Positions 23,301 through 30,293 of a DNA stretch of 64,000 nt are shown here, one piece after another (the first letter of the stretch is position 1; every line of letters starts with the position of its first letter). Made by a program: the position numbers and the translations under genes. Location of the stretch: the NCBI GenBank assembly GCA_030427585.1, contig JAUIBW010000018.1, positions 1 through 64,000 on the forward strand, read 5' to 3'. Source of the stretch: Bacteroidia bacterium (GTDB taxonomy: Bacteria > Bacteroidota > Bacteroidia > Flavobacteriales > Flavobacteriaceae). Under the pieces are notes generated by a model. The model saw nothing but the letters and a program-made list of their open reading frames with translations, had not been told where the DNA came from and made no database searches.

Positions 23301-25213
23301 ATCACAGTGGCAAGTCGAATGGATATTCTGCTCCAAATCCTAATTCCCAGGCAAACTTAATAGAACATACGCTTCAAAAGGCTCAAATCCATCCAGAAAC
23401 TATCAGCTATATAGAAGGACATGGTACAGGTACACAGCTGGGAGATAGTCTTGAAATTGTGGCTTTAACCAATGCATTTCAAAAACAGACCATTCAAAAA
23501 CAAGTTACTGCTATTGGGTCGGTTAAATCCAATATAGGGCATCCCGAGTCAGCAGCAGGAATTGCAGGTGTAGCAAAAGTACTGTTACAAATGAAACATA
23601 AACAGTTGGTCCCCACAATTAATTCTGATCAAGTAAATCCAAATATTAATTTCAAAGAATCGCCATTTTATCTTCAACATAAGCTAACACCATGGGAATC
23701 TCCTTCGGGTTATCCTCGTAGAGCACTTATAAATTCGTTCGGAGCAGGAGGAGTGAATGCATGTTTAATACTAGAAGAATATAGAAAAATAAAAGAAGAA
23801 TCTCCTAAACAGGGGCCGCATCTTGTCATATTTTCTGCAAAAAATGAAGAACGTCTTCAAGAGTATGTGAATCGAGCACTTAATTATATAGAAAAAGAAA
23901 AGCAAGTGAATATTGCAGATTTATCTTATACCCTACAGGTTGGTCGGGAAGCGATGTCAGATAGGTTGGCAATTGTTGCTTCAAATAGAGAAGAACTTAT
24001 AATTAGGTTGAAAGATTGTAAGCAACAAAATGAGTCAAACTATATTTTTTGGGGTAAACTCAGCCCTAAGCAAAGAAGAAAGAAAACTCTGAATAGAGAA
24101 GAAGAGTTTAGCTCTTTATTTGAGAGAGGCGATCTGGATAAACTTGCACAATTATGGGTTGACGGAGTTGAAATAGATTGGGAAAAGTTATATACTCATG
24201 ATAAACCCAATCGGATATCATTACCCACTTATCCTTTTGCCAAAGAAAGATATTGGGTTACAACTCAGCCTCAGGAAGAAAAGGGAGCAATGGTCAAACA
24301 AGTACGAACTCAATTACATCCTTTAATTTCCTACAACTCATCAACATTAAAAAATATTCGTTTTAGTTCACTCTTATCGGATAAAGAATTCTATGCTTCA
24401 GATCATCAGATTAATAAAGAGAAAATTTTTCCAGGTTCAGGGTTTATAGAAATTGCCAATATTTCAGGAAATCTGGCAGGGGAACAAAAGGTTAGCAAGA
24501 TTAAAGATATTGTATGGGCTCACCCATTAAGTTTTAAAACAGGTTCACAGTTTATTAATACAATATTAAAACCTAATGGTATTGGTACCGAATTTAAAAT
24601 TACGTCACTTGATGATGAAAATGAACAAGTTGTACATTCTGAAGGGAAGTTGTTTTTTCAGAACGGCAATAAACATTCAGCCGATATTGAAAATATTTCA
24701 ATACATAAGCTTAAGGAGCAATGTGCTGACCCTCAGGATGGCTCTTACTACTATGATATTTTTAACCAGGTTGGTTTTAATTATGGTTTAGCATTTAAAA
24801 CTATTCAGGAATTTTATGTCAATGAATCCTTTGCTTTATCTAGGTTAAAATTAACAGACCACTTATTAGTTGATTCTGATCGGTTCATTCTCCACCCTTG
24901 TATTTTAGATGGTGCTCTACAAACTGTTGTGGGGTTAATTGGGGAGATGGAATCAGTAACTCTGCATGTACCATTTGCAATTGATGAAATAGAAATATTT
25001 CGCTCATTACCTCATACGTGTTATGCTTATGTAGAGCATGTAGAGGAAGAGGCTCGGTCACAGGCAAACATCAAAAAATTCAACATAAAAATTATTAATG
25101 AAGCAGGGGATGTTTTAGTTAAGATTAAAAACTTTTATGTGAGAGCATTTGATAATACGAATACTGATCAGGTTAAAGAATCTAATAGTATGGCTTTTGC
25201 TGTAAGCCTATAA
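11363..25213 (+). CDS. Trans-AT polyketide synthase PKS-2 (4616 residues)
   Basis: Domain order: N-terminal helical segment (~1-35, docking-like); DH (~41-330; His72, Asp248); KR (~517-720); ACP (Ser835); KS (~926-1362; Cys1104, His1239, His1279); DH (~1557-1846; His1590, Asp1763); KR (~2030-2226); ACP (Ser2349); KS (~2436-2863; Cys2607, His2742, His2782); KR without DH (~3308-3506); ACP (Ser3614); KS (~3707-4141; Cys3885, His4020, His4060); terminal DH (~4319-4600; His4348, Asp4516). The KS domains lack AT partners but carry the linker ending YPFAK-D/E-xYW. The first two KRs have HSAGMISD and the third HSAGTNQD, so all carry the Asp associated with B-type (D-hydroxyl) KRs. The second DH has extra residues between His and the usual LPxVAY motif. 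The polypeptide stops after a DH with no ACP, TE or reductase, so the last module is incomplete on this chain. Two KS active sites read MCSSSL, the third ACSSSS. Confidence 0.96.
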   Translation: MIDFIEYVVLELKSKRLSKANALDLIKQFSHRTVTHANRDIIHPLLHKNTSDLSQQSFSTTFNGKELFLKDHVVKDQKVLPGVAYLEMARMALRKALPFQEESIVELRNVIWAQPIIVENSKEVTIALFADEAEISNRQINYEVYSTEPDTEEGVKETIHCQGQAVYINTSKPIRLDIDKLKLRMQQGELKSTPIYAAYSKLGLKYGPTYQGIKTIFRDNEQLLAQLELSEIAKSNFEEYVLHPGLMDSALQSAIGLFGDLDQIPDQPSLPFALESLKIFSDCTKEMFAWVRYSKGNKPTNKVTKLDIDLCNEKGEVAIQMRGFSSRRLHEDSVTKEATVTEKGVLYGAPVWEVTNDMKPFSQNGTDIVKHRYVFLCEVPQVDTKQLESLLTSSKVIPLQNTQQKNIAERFSEYARICFEKLREILNDKLQEKVLIQIVTTSKSEQSIFTGLSALIKTATLENPKLTGQVIITHPEITVEKLIIQLEENQNKTQDTIIKYKQETRQILRWKEIPLVHNKPKIVFKDNGVYLITGGLGNLGKILVREILKQTQNAKIIVTGRSELTEEKRILIDEIDGKAGRLFYKQLDIADLDKVKQIITSIKKEHKGIHGIIHSAGMISDNFILKKTSEEFSKVLAPKVLGTYNLDEASKNIDLDFLALFSSISSITGNGGQADYATANDFMNQFAMYRNQLVEAKQRSGKTMTINWPLWEEGGMKIDQSKQEMLEQSAGMLPMSSETGVHAFYRSLELTQDQLLVVEGNVEKLHQTLFNDNASETSLFGEATSVKEESVVEMDEENLEEKTQNYIKKQLSELFKLPPHKIDPLAPLEKYGIDSILAMNLTNELEKTFGSLPKTLFFEYQTIHELTDYFINSHSAKLAVLFTSGSKKNSLEKNKDMSIDSPIEAQSKQGKSRGIKRSRKIEVSVDTDPIAIIGLSGRYPKASNIEAYWNNLCDGKDCITEIPKSRWNWQEYYSPDRSKSGYHYSKWGGFIDGVDEFDPLFFNISPLEAEILDPQERLFLQHTWMAIEDAGYTKASLQIPHEFGQPGQVGVYAGVMYSEYQLYGIEASKRGHRIGVPGSYASIANRVSYVLNLHGPSMTVDSMCSSSLTAIHLACQDLKQGRTSLGIAGGVNVSIHPNKYTVISAGQYISSEGHCQSFGEGGEGYIPGEGVGIVVLKRLSEAEKDGDHIYGIINGSTLNHGGKTNGYSVPNPKAQSNLISNVLKETNTDPRHISYIEAHGTGTKLGDPIEISALNKAFKQSTSDIGFCLLGSAKSNIGHCESAAGIAGLTKVLLQLKHQQIVPSLHSKNLNPNIDFEKTPFIVNQTLRTWEQPIINGIPQPRIAGVSSFGAGGANAHIIVQEYIVPTKVSQPKASTDLDSKAIIPLSARTPDQLKQKAIDLYDFLQKSKIEKQNQAITPIDLTEMAYTLQVGRETMDMRLGFMVNSVEELIQRLKAYIDGENNIEDTYQGHTDTDKDTLLVFNADVDFEQTIDKWIARRKWSKLLDLWVKGLNLDWNKFYENNTPKRISLPVYPFAKDKYWIDVKMNDQSTVDRKITSVLHPLLHSNTSDLGKQSYSSIFSGEEFFLADHLVKIKEGKVSKVLPAVAYLEMARVAVEKAVPVKVKSSILELHNTAWAQPLVVEKDKQVGIALYIKKENQIDYEIYSTDNEQDIIHCQGVATYSTHLSLEKLSIEKLKEQMNRGSIEAASLYSIFKSMGLVYGLAYQGITKIYQGEKQILAQLSLPSVVKTNQNDYLLHPSVMDSSLQAAFGLIDDLTTIPSQPSVPFALDTIRILSAVTEHMFAWIRYSEGSLATDTVTKLDIDICDQEGNICVQMKGVSSRQLSEDTIDLKNEDIGILMAKPLWKTFKIPQIPETTEAEFAEKHIILCEMSDIETSQLQTLIHYNHCIQLEASQKNIAERYTGYALTCFEHIKTIIKNKPKAKVLIQIVITNDKEQALFSGLSGLLKTAAQENPMLTGQMILTKSTIQTKELVEQLQKAATIPEESIIKYENSTSYILQWDEVKANQKDTKPVFRNQGVYLITGGLGALGVLFTKEILQQAKEVKVIVTGRSELTEEKQIILNKLHSDNGQVQYQQVDLNSLEQLEKLIATIEKENGKLNGIIHSAGMISDNFILKKTSAEFTTVLAPKVTGTYNLDLASKNINLDFLVLFSSLSGAMGNLGQVDYATANAFMDQFAKYRNQLVNQKLRQGHTLSINWPLWENGNLNITQQNIEMLQQATGIFPMQTSSGIQALYSSMALQGSQVLVIEGNVNKMRSILLSKQIRKVEQISKSTSSQTVEAAKTTTIDSNTLLDKTINYLRKLFAEVLKIKTKELDPKAPLENYGIDSILAMRLTNMLEKTFGSLSKTLFFEYQTIKSLAEFFARTYPQIIQERTGIRQIISSSIELPQDTIKKQSLVSSMYSGNRFFNTTTNVQKEVAIVGLGGKYPQAENVEEFWENLKNGRDCITEIPEGRWDTDRFFNPKRNQVGKSYSKWGGFISDVDKFDPLFFNISPKEAELIDPQERLFIQTAWQTIEDAGYSKESISTLGRVGVYVGVMYGQYQLYGAEAMLTGNAVVPGSSYASIANRVSYFLDLHGPSIALDTMCSSSLTAIHQACEEIRKGEIEAAIAGGVNVSIHPHKYLMLSQGNFAASDGRCRSFGEGGDGYVAGEGVGAVLLKSLDQAIKDGDHIYGIVKSSVINHGGKTNGYSVPNPNAQGDLIRESLKKAKISPSTLGYIETHGTGTALGDPIEITGLNKAFGESTPQKQVCPIGSVKSNIGHLESAAGIAAVTKVLLQLKHKKLVPSLHATTLNPNINFKESPFYVQQELAPWKDNEKHPRRASISSFGAGGSNAHLIIEEYKSNTNKKIESYHHRPQSFVLSSRDKNTLLRYGKKMTDFLRRNKNIELEDLVYTSQVGRTPMNERLVIVTTHINELIEKLDQWLSIYETEGETLLKRNVDELEGVFYGNIKNVSSDTITLLEGEEGKAYLKVIIEARNQEKLAKLWISGADIDWSLLYQNVRPKRISLPTYPFAKERYWITKPVLPIAANSLEIQENNAENTSKEEKKKLHYCTKWIEQNLEVSEEKSSEKGFILILDTSDELFLALKKQPHQYQQGNSYILLKPGSAFKEIEPSVFTIDFQKEEDFKQLVEHLSIKEQLPYQIIHNRLEAHGLDKKENITHQLNYSIYALFNLCKTLIEQKHQVPLQILSIFLGDTDLTVPCNAALGSFFKTLTLENPHYKGKIVEVKDSKQISIVEKIRMIRNEFGDENWRKNEIRYDLRKNERTYIRYAKNLVPLTDVERNINHLPLKQNGVYIVSGGLGGLGLIFSEYLVKNYQSNLVLFGRSALNASQEEKLNRLKAYGSKIVYLQGDASKLEDVETIVKTAKTNFSQINGVIHSAGTNQDSFILKKSKEEIDRVLAPKIYGTINLDFATRDENLDVFIMFSSIAGVLGNIGQSDYAYGNHYLNSFAENRETLVREQKRYGKTLAINWPYWEKGGMHISNEEVTLIQKETGLCPIPVTEGIQFLEEFLLSDISQGIPLYGFPSKIRKYIDQTTKKTEKNKRTQANIIETDTLFENTVEYLKTLIGKEIKLDPNRIDPEEHFESFGIDSISINQINLSLERDLGDLSKTLFYEYSTIEELAKYLIREEQETLIQFLHKEDLINVSGNHVKPLYETKLQRESIREDKQEMKNVIDTPITYKNSEPIAIIGVHGRYPQSEDLDSYWESLKQGKDLTNLVPKSRWDFEEFYHEDPEKASEGKIYGKWGGFISDVDKFDPHFFNITPEEARIMDPQERLFLQSVWATIEDAGYTKDSLKKRYPKAKSANVGVFVGVTTNTYNLLASEEWSRGNTSPSAHPWSIANRISYLFDFNGPSMPVDTACSSSSVAIHLACESLKKQECQVAVAGGVNLYLHPSKYHSLCKNRMVSLGGKCHSYGKGDDGFVPGEGVGSVLLKPLSKAVEDGDHIYGVLAGSAFDHSGKSNGYSAPNPNSQANLIEHTLQKAQIHPETISYIEGHGTGTQLGDSLEIVALTNAFQKQTIQKQVTAIGSVKSNIGHPESAAGIAGVAKVLLQMKHKQLVPTINSDQVNPNINFKESPFYLQHKLTPWESPSGYPRRALINSFGAGGVNACLILEEYRKIKEESPKQGPHLVIFSAKNEERLQEYVNRALNYIEKEKQVNIADLSYTLQVGREAMSDRLAIVASNREELIIRLKDCKQQNESNYIFWGKLSPKQRRKKTLNREEEFSSLFERGDLDKLAQLWVDGVEIDWEKLYTHDKPNRISLPTYPFAKERYWVTTQPQEEKGAMVKQVRTQLHPLISYNSSTLKNIRFSSLLSDKEFYASDHQINKEKIFPGSGFIEIANISGNLAGEQKVSKIKDIVWAHPLSFKTGSQFINTILKPNGIGTEFKITSLDDENEQVVHSEGKLFFQNGNKHSADIENISIHKLKEQCADPQDGSYYYDIFNQVGFNYGLAFKTIQEFYVNESFALSRLKLTDHLLVDSDRFILHPCILDGALQTVVGLIGEMESVTLHVPFAIDEIEIFRSLPHTCYAYVEHVEEEARSQANIKKFNIKIINEAGDVLVKIKNFYVRAFDNTNTDQVKESNSMAFAVSL

Positions 25214-25390
25214 TGTAGATGTGTATGAATTCGGCAAAATCACATTTCAATATCACAAAACTGTCACACTAAGAAACACAAAAAGTACCCTGGTTATACA
25301 AAGGGGTTGTTTCAATAAACATAATCCAATCTTTTTAGAAGAAATGGGCTATGAACTATATATAATTAAAAACTCACTAAAATTTCCATT

Positions 25391-26212
25391 ATGAAGGCTA
25401 TTAAAGAAGGTTTAAAAGTATTATCCAGAGGGACTTGCGGAACAGCATTTTGTTCTCTGTTAAATAGCGAGTATGGTGTTCCGAACGAAATAGCAGAGAT
25501 TGCAGCATCTCCTTTTGCAGGAGGACTATTAAATAGAGGATTTCAATGCGGAATGATCGGAGGAGCTGTTTTGGCTGCCGGAGCAGAGTCATACCGAAGG
25601 AATGAAGACACAGGAGAAGCAATAGCAATGGCTATAACAGCTACGCAACATCTGATGGAATCCTTTAAAAAAAGAACAAATACAATAAGTTGCCGTGAAA
25701 TTACAGATATGGATCTTACTGGTAAATTAGCACCTCTAAAAGTATTGTTTACAGGAAAAGCATTTGGTTGTATGAAACTGGCAGGAAGATGGGCTCCCGA
25801 AGCAATTAAATCAGCAGATGAAGGCTTATCGGATGAATCTGTAAGTTTCTGTCCGGGATCGGTAAGTTGTGCATCTGAAGTGGTCAGAAAAATGGGGGCT
25901 ACAGAAGAGGAAATGCTTATGGTAGCAGGATATGCAGGAGGGCTTGGACTAAGTGGTAAAGAATGTGGAGCGCTAAGTGCTGCAATTTGGTATAAAATGG
26001 TGGATTGGATAAAAAAGAATCCCGGTAAATCACCATCGTCATTTGATAGCTTAGAGACCAAAAAGATGCTGAGGGCGTTTTATGTTCAAACAGACTCCGA
26101 AGTATTATGCAGTAAAATTACAAACAAAGAGTTTAAAGACATAGACGATCACTCCGAATACATTAAAAATGGGGGCTGTAAGAAGATCATCGATGCACTT
26201 GCTGCACTATAA
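25391..26212 (+). CDS. Duplicated C_GCAxxG_C_C family redox protein
   Basis: A 273-residue protein made of two copies of the small cysteine-rich C_GCAxxG_C_C family. The cysteines repeat with identical spacing: Cys21, 53, 101, 127 in the first half and Cys160, 192, 240, 263 in the second (32 and 48 residues between the first three in both halves). Motifs are FQCGMIGGA in copy one and ECGALSAA in copy two. Family members are thought to be redox or metal/sulfur-handling proteins, but the function is not settled. The next gene, a cysteine desulfurase, starts 9 bases later, which suggests a shared sulfur-related role. The 177-base gap before it shows no clear promoter or terminator. Confidence 0.8.
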   Translation: MKAIKEGLKVLSRGTCGTAFCSLLNSEYGVPNEIAEIAASPFAGGLLNRGFQCGMIGGAVLAAGAESYRRNEDTGEAIAMAITATQHLMESFKKRTNTISCREITDMDLTGKLAPLKVLFTGKAFGCMKLAGRWAPEAIKSADEGLSDESVSFCPGSVSCASEVVRKMGATEEEMLMVAGYAGGLGLSGKECGALSAAIWYKMVDWIKKNPGKSPSSFDSLETKKMLRAFYVQTDSEVLCSKITNKEFKDIDDHSEYIKNGGCKKIIDALAAL

Positions 26213-26220
26213 TTTAAAAT

Positions 26221-27441
26221 ATGATTGCCATGCTAAAACAAATATTAAACAAACGAAATGTTTATTTCGATCATAATGCAACAACCCATATAGCACCATC
26301 TGTAAGAAGTGTAATGAACCGAGTATTAAAGTCCTATTGGGGAAATCCCTCGTCGGGATATTCAAAAGGGAAAATGTCTGCACAAATTATTGAAAAAGCC
26401 CGTGAGCAAGTTGCTGCAGCTATCGGAGCCCATTCACATGAAGTATATTTTTCTAGTTGTGCAACCGAATCCAATAATGCGTTATTGAAAACAATAAGTA
26501 CTCATTTCTATCCCGATAAAAACAAAATAATATCTACGCCAATCGAGCATCCATCGGTGATCCAAACATTAGAGTATTTAAAAACTAAAAATATAGATGT
26601 TCAATATTGTCCTGTAGATAGTTCTGGCCGTGTATTGATTAAAGAACTCGAAACTATGATAGATCATAAGACTTCTATAGTTTGTTGTATGTTGGCCAAT
26701 AATGAAATAGGAACAATTCAGGATATTAAAAAAATATCTGAAATGGCCAAGGCTAAAGGTGCCTTGGTTTTTTCTGATTGTGTACAGGCATTAGGCAAAA
26801 TCCCTATAAATGTGAAAGAATTAGGAATCGATTATGCTACATTTTCTGCCCATAAGCTCTATGGCCCCAAGGGGATAGGTGCCTGGTACGCCAAAATTAG
26901 CTGCCCTCTAGAGCCTTATATACATGGAGGACATCAAGAAGAAGGAATGCGAGCGGGTACAGAATCCATTCATAATATCGCAGGTTTTGGAGAAGCGTGC
27001 AGGCATGTAGATAAACTTGTATCTCTTTCAATAAAAAATGAACCTCTTAAAAAAACATTCATTAATGAATTGAAAGCTATAAAAAGTGATATAATTATTA
27101 ATTCTCCAATAGATAATTGTTTGACAAATACCATTAATTTAACCTTTCCGGGTATTGGTAGTGGCGATTTAATGAAATCACTGGATTATAAAGGGATTGC
27201 CGTTTCTTCTGGCTCTGCGTGTAGTACATCATCTAACAAACCCTCTCATGTTTTAAAAGCAATAGGCTTAACAGACGAGGCAGCACAGGAATCGATCAGG
27301 ATAAGCTTTGGATCGAAGACAAAACACCAACATATCAGATACGCTTTAAAGGTGATAAAAGAATATATTGAAGAAATAAATAGTGAAAAACTAAACTCAG
27401 CTGTGAAGATCAATAGACCAGGTCTGAATTATAATAGGTAA
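26221..27441 (+). CDS. Cysteine desulfurase (NifS/IscS-like, PLP)
   Basis: A 406-residue fold-type I PLP enzyme. The N-terminal DHNATT motif, the PLP lysine in SAHKLYGPKG (Lys212), RAGTE, and a catalytic cysteine in SSGSACSTSS (Cys334) are all present, as expected for IscS/NifS enzymes that take sulfur from L-cysteine as a persulfide. An internal Met4 is an alternative start. It follows the Cys-rich protein by 8 bases and sits in the PKS cluster away from any suf/isc genes, so a dedicated role in sulfur supply to the pathway or to its partner protein is possible but unproven. Confidence 0.88.
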   Translation: MIAMLKQILNKRNVYFDHNATTHIAPSVRSVMNRVLKSYWGNPSSGYSKGKMSAQIIEKAREQVAAAIGAHSHEVYFSSCATESNNALLKTISTHFYPDKNKIISTPIEHPSVIQTLEYLKTKNIDVQYCPVDSSGRVLIKELETMIDHKTSIVCCMLANNEIGTIQDIKKISEMAKAKGALVFSDCVQALGKIPINVKELGIDYATFSAHKLYGPKGIGAWYAKISCPLEPYIHGGHQEEGMRAGTESIHNIAGFGEACRHVDKLVSLSIKNEPLKKTFINELKAIKSDIIINSPIDNCLTNTINLTFPGIGSGDLMKSLDYKGIAVSSGSACSTSSNKPSHVLKAIGLTDEAAQESIRISFGSKTKHQHIRYALKVIKEYIEEINSEKLNSAVKINRPGLNYNR

Positions 27442-27609
27442 AGATATTCACTCGGATAAAAAATAGAATAGTGCATTAAAAATTTTGAACGATTATTTAA
27501 TGTAAAGAAATGATTAAATTTTTTAAAGTAATGAAGAAGTGTTTATACTTAGTCTCAATTTTATAACTAATTTGTAACTAAGTGATTATTAAAATTTAAA
27601 TGTGTAAAA

Positions 27610-28230
27610 ATGTATAAGTCTGAAAAATTTTGGGATAAAAGTGCTACTGGGTATGATAAGGAAGAAATGAAAGATAAGGAAGTGCGAAATAAAATTCTTC
27701 AAAAAATCAAAGGGTATCTCAAAAAAGAGGATAATGTTTTGGATTATGGATGTGCCACCGGGATATTAGCCAATGAAATTGCTAGTAATGTTAATAAGGT
27801 TTATGGCATTGATATATCATCAGAAATGGTTCGGATTGCCCAAAACAAAGCCAATGAGCTGCATATTAAAAATGTGCAGTATTCGCATACTACAATATTC
27901 GATGAGAACTATAGGTCGGGAGACTTTGATATGATATTAGCAGTGTATATGCTTCATTTATTAGAAGACTTGCCTAAGGTTTTGGAAAGGATCTATGAAT
28001 TGTTAAAACCTGGAGGAGTGTTTATTTCTGTAACACCTTGTTTGGGGAAAAGATCTTTTGCCGGTATCGGGCTATCACTGGTTAGTAAAATCGGATTAAT
28101 CCCGGAATTAAAAACATATACCGTTTCAGAATTAGAAAATTCAATAAAGAATACAGGATTTGAAATTTTTGAAACCGAATGTTTGCACCGAAGAGGGAAA
28201 CAACATTTCATTGCAGTAAGAAAGAATTAA
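27610..28230 (+). CDS. Class I SAM-dependent methyltransferase
   Basis: A 206-residue methyltransferase with SAM-binding motif I VLDYGCATG (residues 43-51), an acidic end to strand 2 (YGIDIS) and a downstream LKPGG turn, the usual Methyltransf_11/25 layout. It is free-standing, with no membrane segment. It lies between the desulfurase and a class V aminotransferase-fold protein and may methylate an O, N or S atom of the product; the target cannot be read from sequence. The 168 bases before it are AT-rich and show no gene. Confidence 0.82.
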   Translation: MYKSEKFWDKSATGYDKEEMKDKEVRNKILQKIKGYLKKEDNVLDYGCATGILANEIASNVNKVYGIDISSEMVRIAQNKANELHIKNVQYSHTTIFDENYRSGDFDMILAVYMLHLLEDLPKVLERIYELLKPGGVFISVTPCLGKRSFAGIGLSLVSKIGLIPELKTYTVSELENSIKNTGFEIFETECLHRRGKQHFIAVRKN

Positions 28231-28298
28231 AAAACTTAATGTTAAGAAAATTATTTAAAAATAAGAATAGATTAAAAATCAAATAAAACGAGGTTCAA

Positions 28299-30293
28299 AT
28301 GGAAACAACTATGTACAACGAGTATGGATCATCAAACGTTAGCCAGCTCAAACAAGAAGAAAATGGTATGCAAAAGGGTAATGAATCAGAAACAGCATTT
28401 GCTGAGCTGGAACGCGGAGTGCATGCAGCACTAGAAACTTATTCCAACGTACATCGTGGGAGTGGACACAATTCAATGGTATCTTCTCATTTATATGAGC
28501 ATGCCAGGGATATTGTTTTAGAATATATGGGGCTTAATAAAGAAAAATATATTGTTATTTTTTGCTCCTCTAAAAGAACAAATGATTTAACCTCTCAACT
28601 TAAGTCAGGGAGCTATCAATTTCTGACAAGTAAAGAGGTGGGCTTGCCATTGGGTATAACCGCTGTTGTTGTCGGGAAAAAAGCATTACCTAAAGGCACA
28701 CCATCAGAATGTGGTGGTGGAACGGCCAGACTTGTTGCTGCAAACTGGATAATCTGGAATAACGGGCCAGATAAATTTGAGGCAGGTACCCCAGCTATTG
28801 TTAATGTCATTGCGTTTAGCAAGGCACTTCTCTTAATGAAACAATATGGAAAAGATATCTTTAAGAAATTATCTCAAAAAGATCTTAGTGTAAATGAATT
28901 GATATATAAGGATGAGTTGGAGAAATACTCTGGACCAGAACTTATGAAGGAACTTAAACAAACCTTAATAGGACGAGGTATGATTGTACCCACTATGGAA
29001 GGTGAGAGACAATTTGTGAATCTGGATAATAGTGCCAGTACACCTACATTTACCCCAATTTGGAACACGTTTCGGCAAGCATTACGTTTGCCAGAGAAAA
29101 GAAGACAAGAAGTAGTGCAAGAAGTAAAAACTATTTGTAGCGAAATCCTGGGAGCACCTCTCGAAAACTATGATATTATTTTTACCAAAAATACTACCGA
29201 ATCTATCAACCTTGTATCTGAAAATCTGATCAATAACCCAGAAAACAATATTGATCCAGTAGTACTGATCTCTTTACTGGAGCATTCTTCTAATGATCTA
29301 CCATGGCGTATGATTTCTCCAAACTCTTTGGTCAGATTAGGAGTGAATGAAGAAGGTTTTATAGATTTAGTAGAATTAGAAAAAAATCTACGAGAATATA
29401 ATTTGGAGTATAAGTATGCAAAGAAGCGTATTAAAATTGTTGCTCTTAGTGGTGCTTCTAATGTTTTAGGGTCATGTCATAATATCAAGGAAGTAAGTTC
29501 TATTGTTCATAAATATGGTGCAAAACTTCTGGTAGATGGTGCTCAGGTAGTTGCCCACCTTAAGGTAGATATAGAAAAAGATGGGATCGATTATATGGCC
29601 TTTTCAGCACATAAGGTATATGCACCATTTGGTACTGGAGTATTAGTGGTGAGAAAAGGGCTACTCAATTATAACCTTAATAAGAAGAAACGTATCCAAT
29701 TGTCTGGAGAAGAAAATATAGGAGGGATTGCTTCTTTAGGAAAAGCACTTGTGCTTTTACAACGTATTGGTATGGATGTGGTTCATAAAGAAGAACAAGT
29801 GTTGACCAAACGAATATTAGATGGGATGTCAAAAATACCTGGACTTACCGTTTTTGGGGTAAATGACCCAAAATCCCCTCAGTTTAATGATAGGATTGGG
29901 GTTATTGTTTTTGAGACCAAAGGGATTTTGCATAACAAGCTGGCAGAAGAGATGTTTAGGAAAGGAGGTATCGGTGTACGATACGGCTGCCATTGTGCCC
30001 ATTTATTGGTTAAGAAAATAACAGGTATTAGCCCAGTACTCGAGCAAGTACAACGCGTTGTACTAACTGTAGCTCCAAAGACCCAATTACCAGGAGTGGT
30101 TAGGGTGAGTCTTGGGATAGAAAATACAGAAGAAGATGTAGACATCTTAATTGAGGTATTGCATAAACTAATTCAACAAATTAAAGAGAAACCTAGTGGA
30201 GCGCAAAAAAAGGCAAACTCGAAAGCAGAAGCCGATTTCCAGAAACAGCTGGATGATTTCTCTCAGGCAGCGATTCAAAGAGTTTATGCTTAG
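28299..30293 (+). CDS. Class V aminotransferase-fold protein with extra N-terminal half domain
   Basis: A 664-residue PLP protein. Residues ~240-635 form a complete class V fold (SufS/CsdA-like): NLDNSAS start, PLP lysine in SAHKVYAPFG (Lys439) and a Cys-x-Cys pair in RYGCHCAH (Cys564, Cys566) near the position of the desulfurase catalytic loop. Residues ~45-210 resemble pieces of a second class V enzyme: an NVHRGSGHNS entry motif and a PDKFEAGTP-AIVN segment, with the PLP-lysine core missing. Family members are seen in Bacteroidota; the reaction is not known to me. It could be a desulfurase, a cysteine/selenocysteine lyase or an aminotransferase. It forms a sulfur/PLP group with the two genes at 25391-27441. 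Confidence 0.75.
   Translation: METTMYNEYGSSNVSQLKQEENGMQKGNESETAFAELERGVHAALETYSNVHRGSGHNSMVSSHLYEHARDIVLEYMGLNKEKYIVIFCSSKRTNDLTSQLKSGSYQFLTSKEVGLPLGITAVVVGKKALPKGTPSECGGGTARLVAANWIIWNNGPDKFEAGTPAIVNVIAFSKALLLMKQYGKDIFKKLSQKDLSVNELIYKDELEKYSGPELMKELKQTLIGRGMIVPTMEGERQFVNLDNSASTPTFTPIWNTFRQALRLPEKRRQEVVQEVKTICSEILGAPLENYDIIFTKNTTESINLVSENLINNPENNIDPVVLISLLEHSSNDLPWRMISPNSLVRLGVNEEGFIDLVELEKNLREYNLEYKYAKKRIKIVALSGASNVLGSCHNIKEVSSIVHKYGAKLLVDGAQVVAHLKVDIEKDGIDYMAFSAHKVYAPFGTGVLVVRKGLLNYNLNKKKRIQLSGEENIGGIASLGKALVLLQRIGMDVVHKEEQVLTKRILDGMSKIPGLTVFGVNDPKSPQFNDRIGVIVFETKGILHNKLAEEMFRKGGIGVRYGCHCAHLLVKKITGISPVLEQVQRVVLTVAPKTQLPGVVRVSLGIENTEEDVDILIEVLHKLIQQIKEKPSGAQKKANSKAEADFQKQLDDFSQAAIQRVYA

Noticed and set aside
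24315..25160. Pyran synthase identity for the last domain of PKS-2
   Set aside because: Pyran synthases usually lose the Asp of the HPxxxD motif; here Asp4516 is kept (HPCILDGALQ), so DH is preferred.
25543..26061. 172-codon minus-strand frame over the Cys-rich protein gene
   Set aside because: The plus-strand protein has a duplicated family motif with exact Cys spacing; the minus frame has low-complexity composition and no motif.
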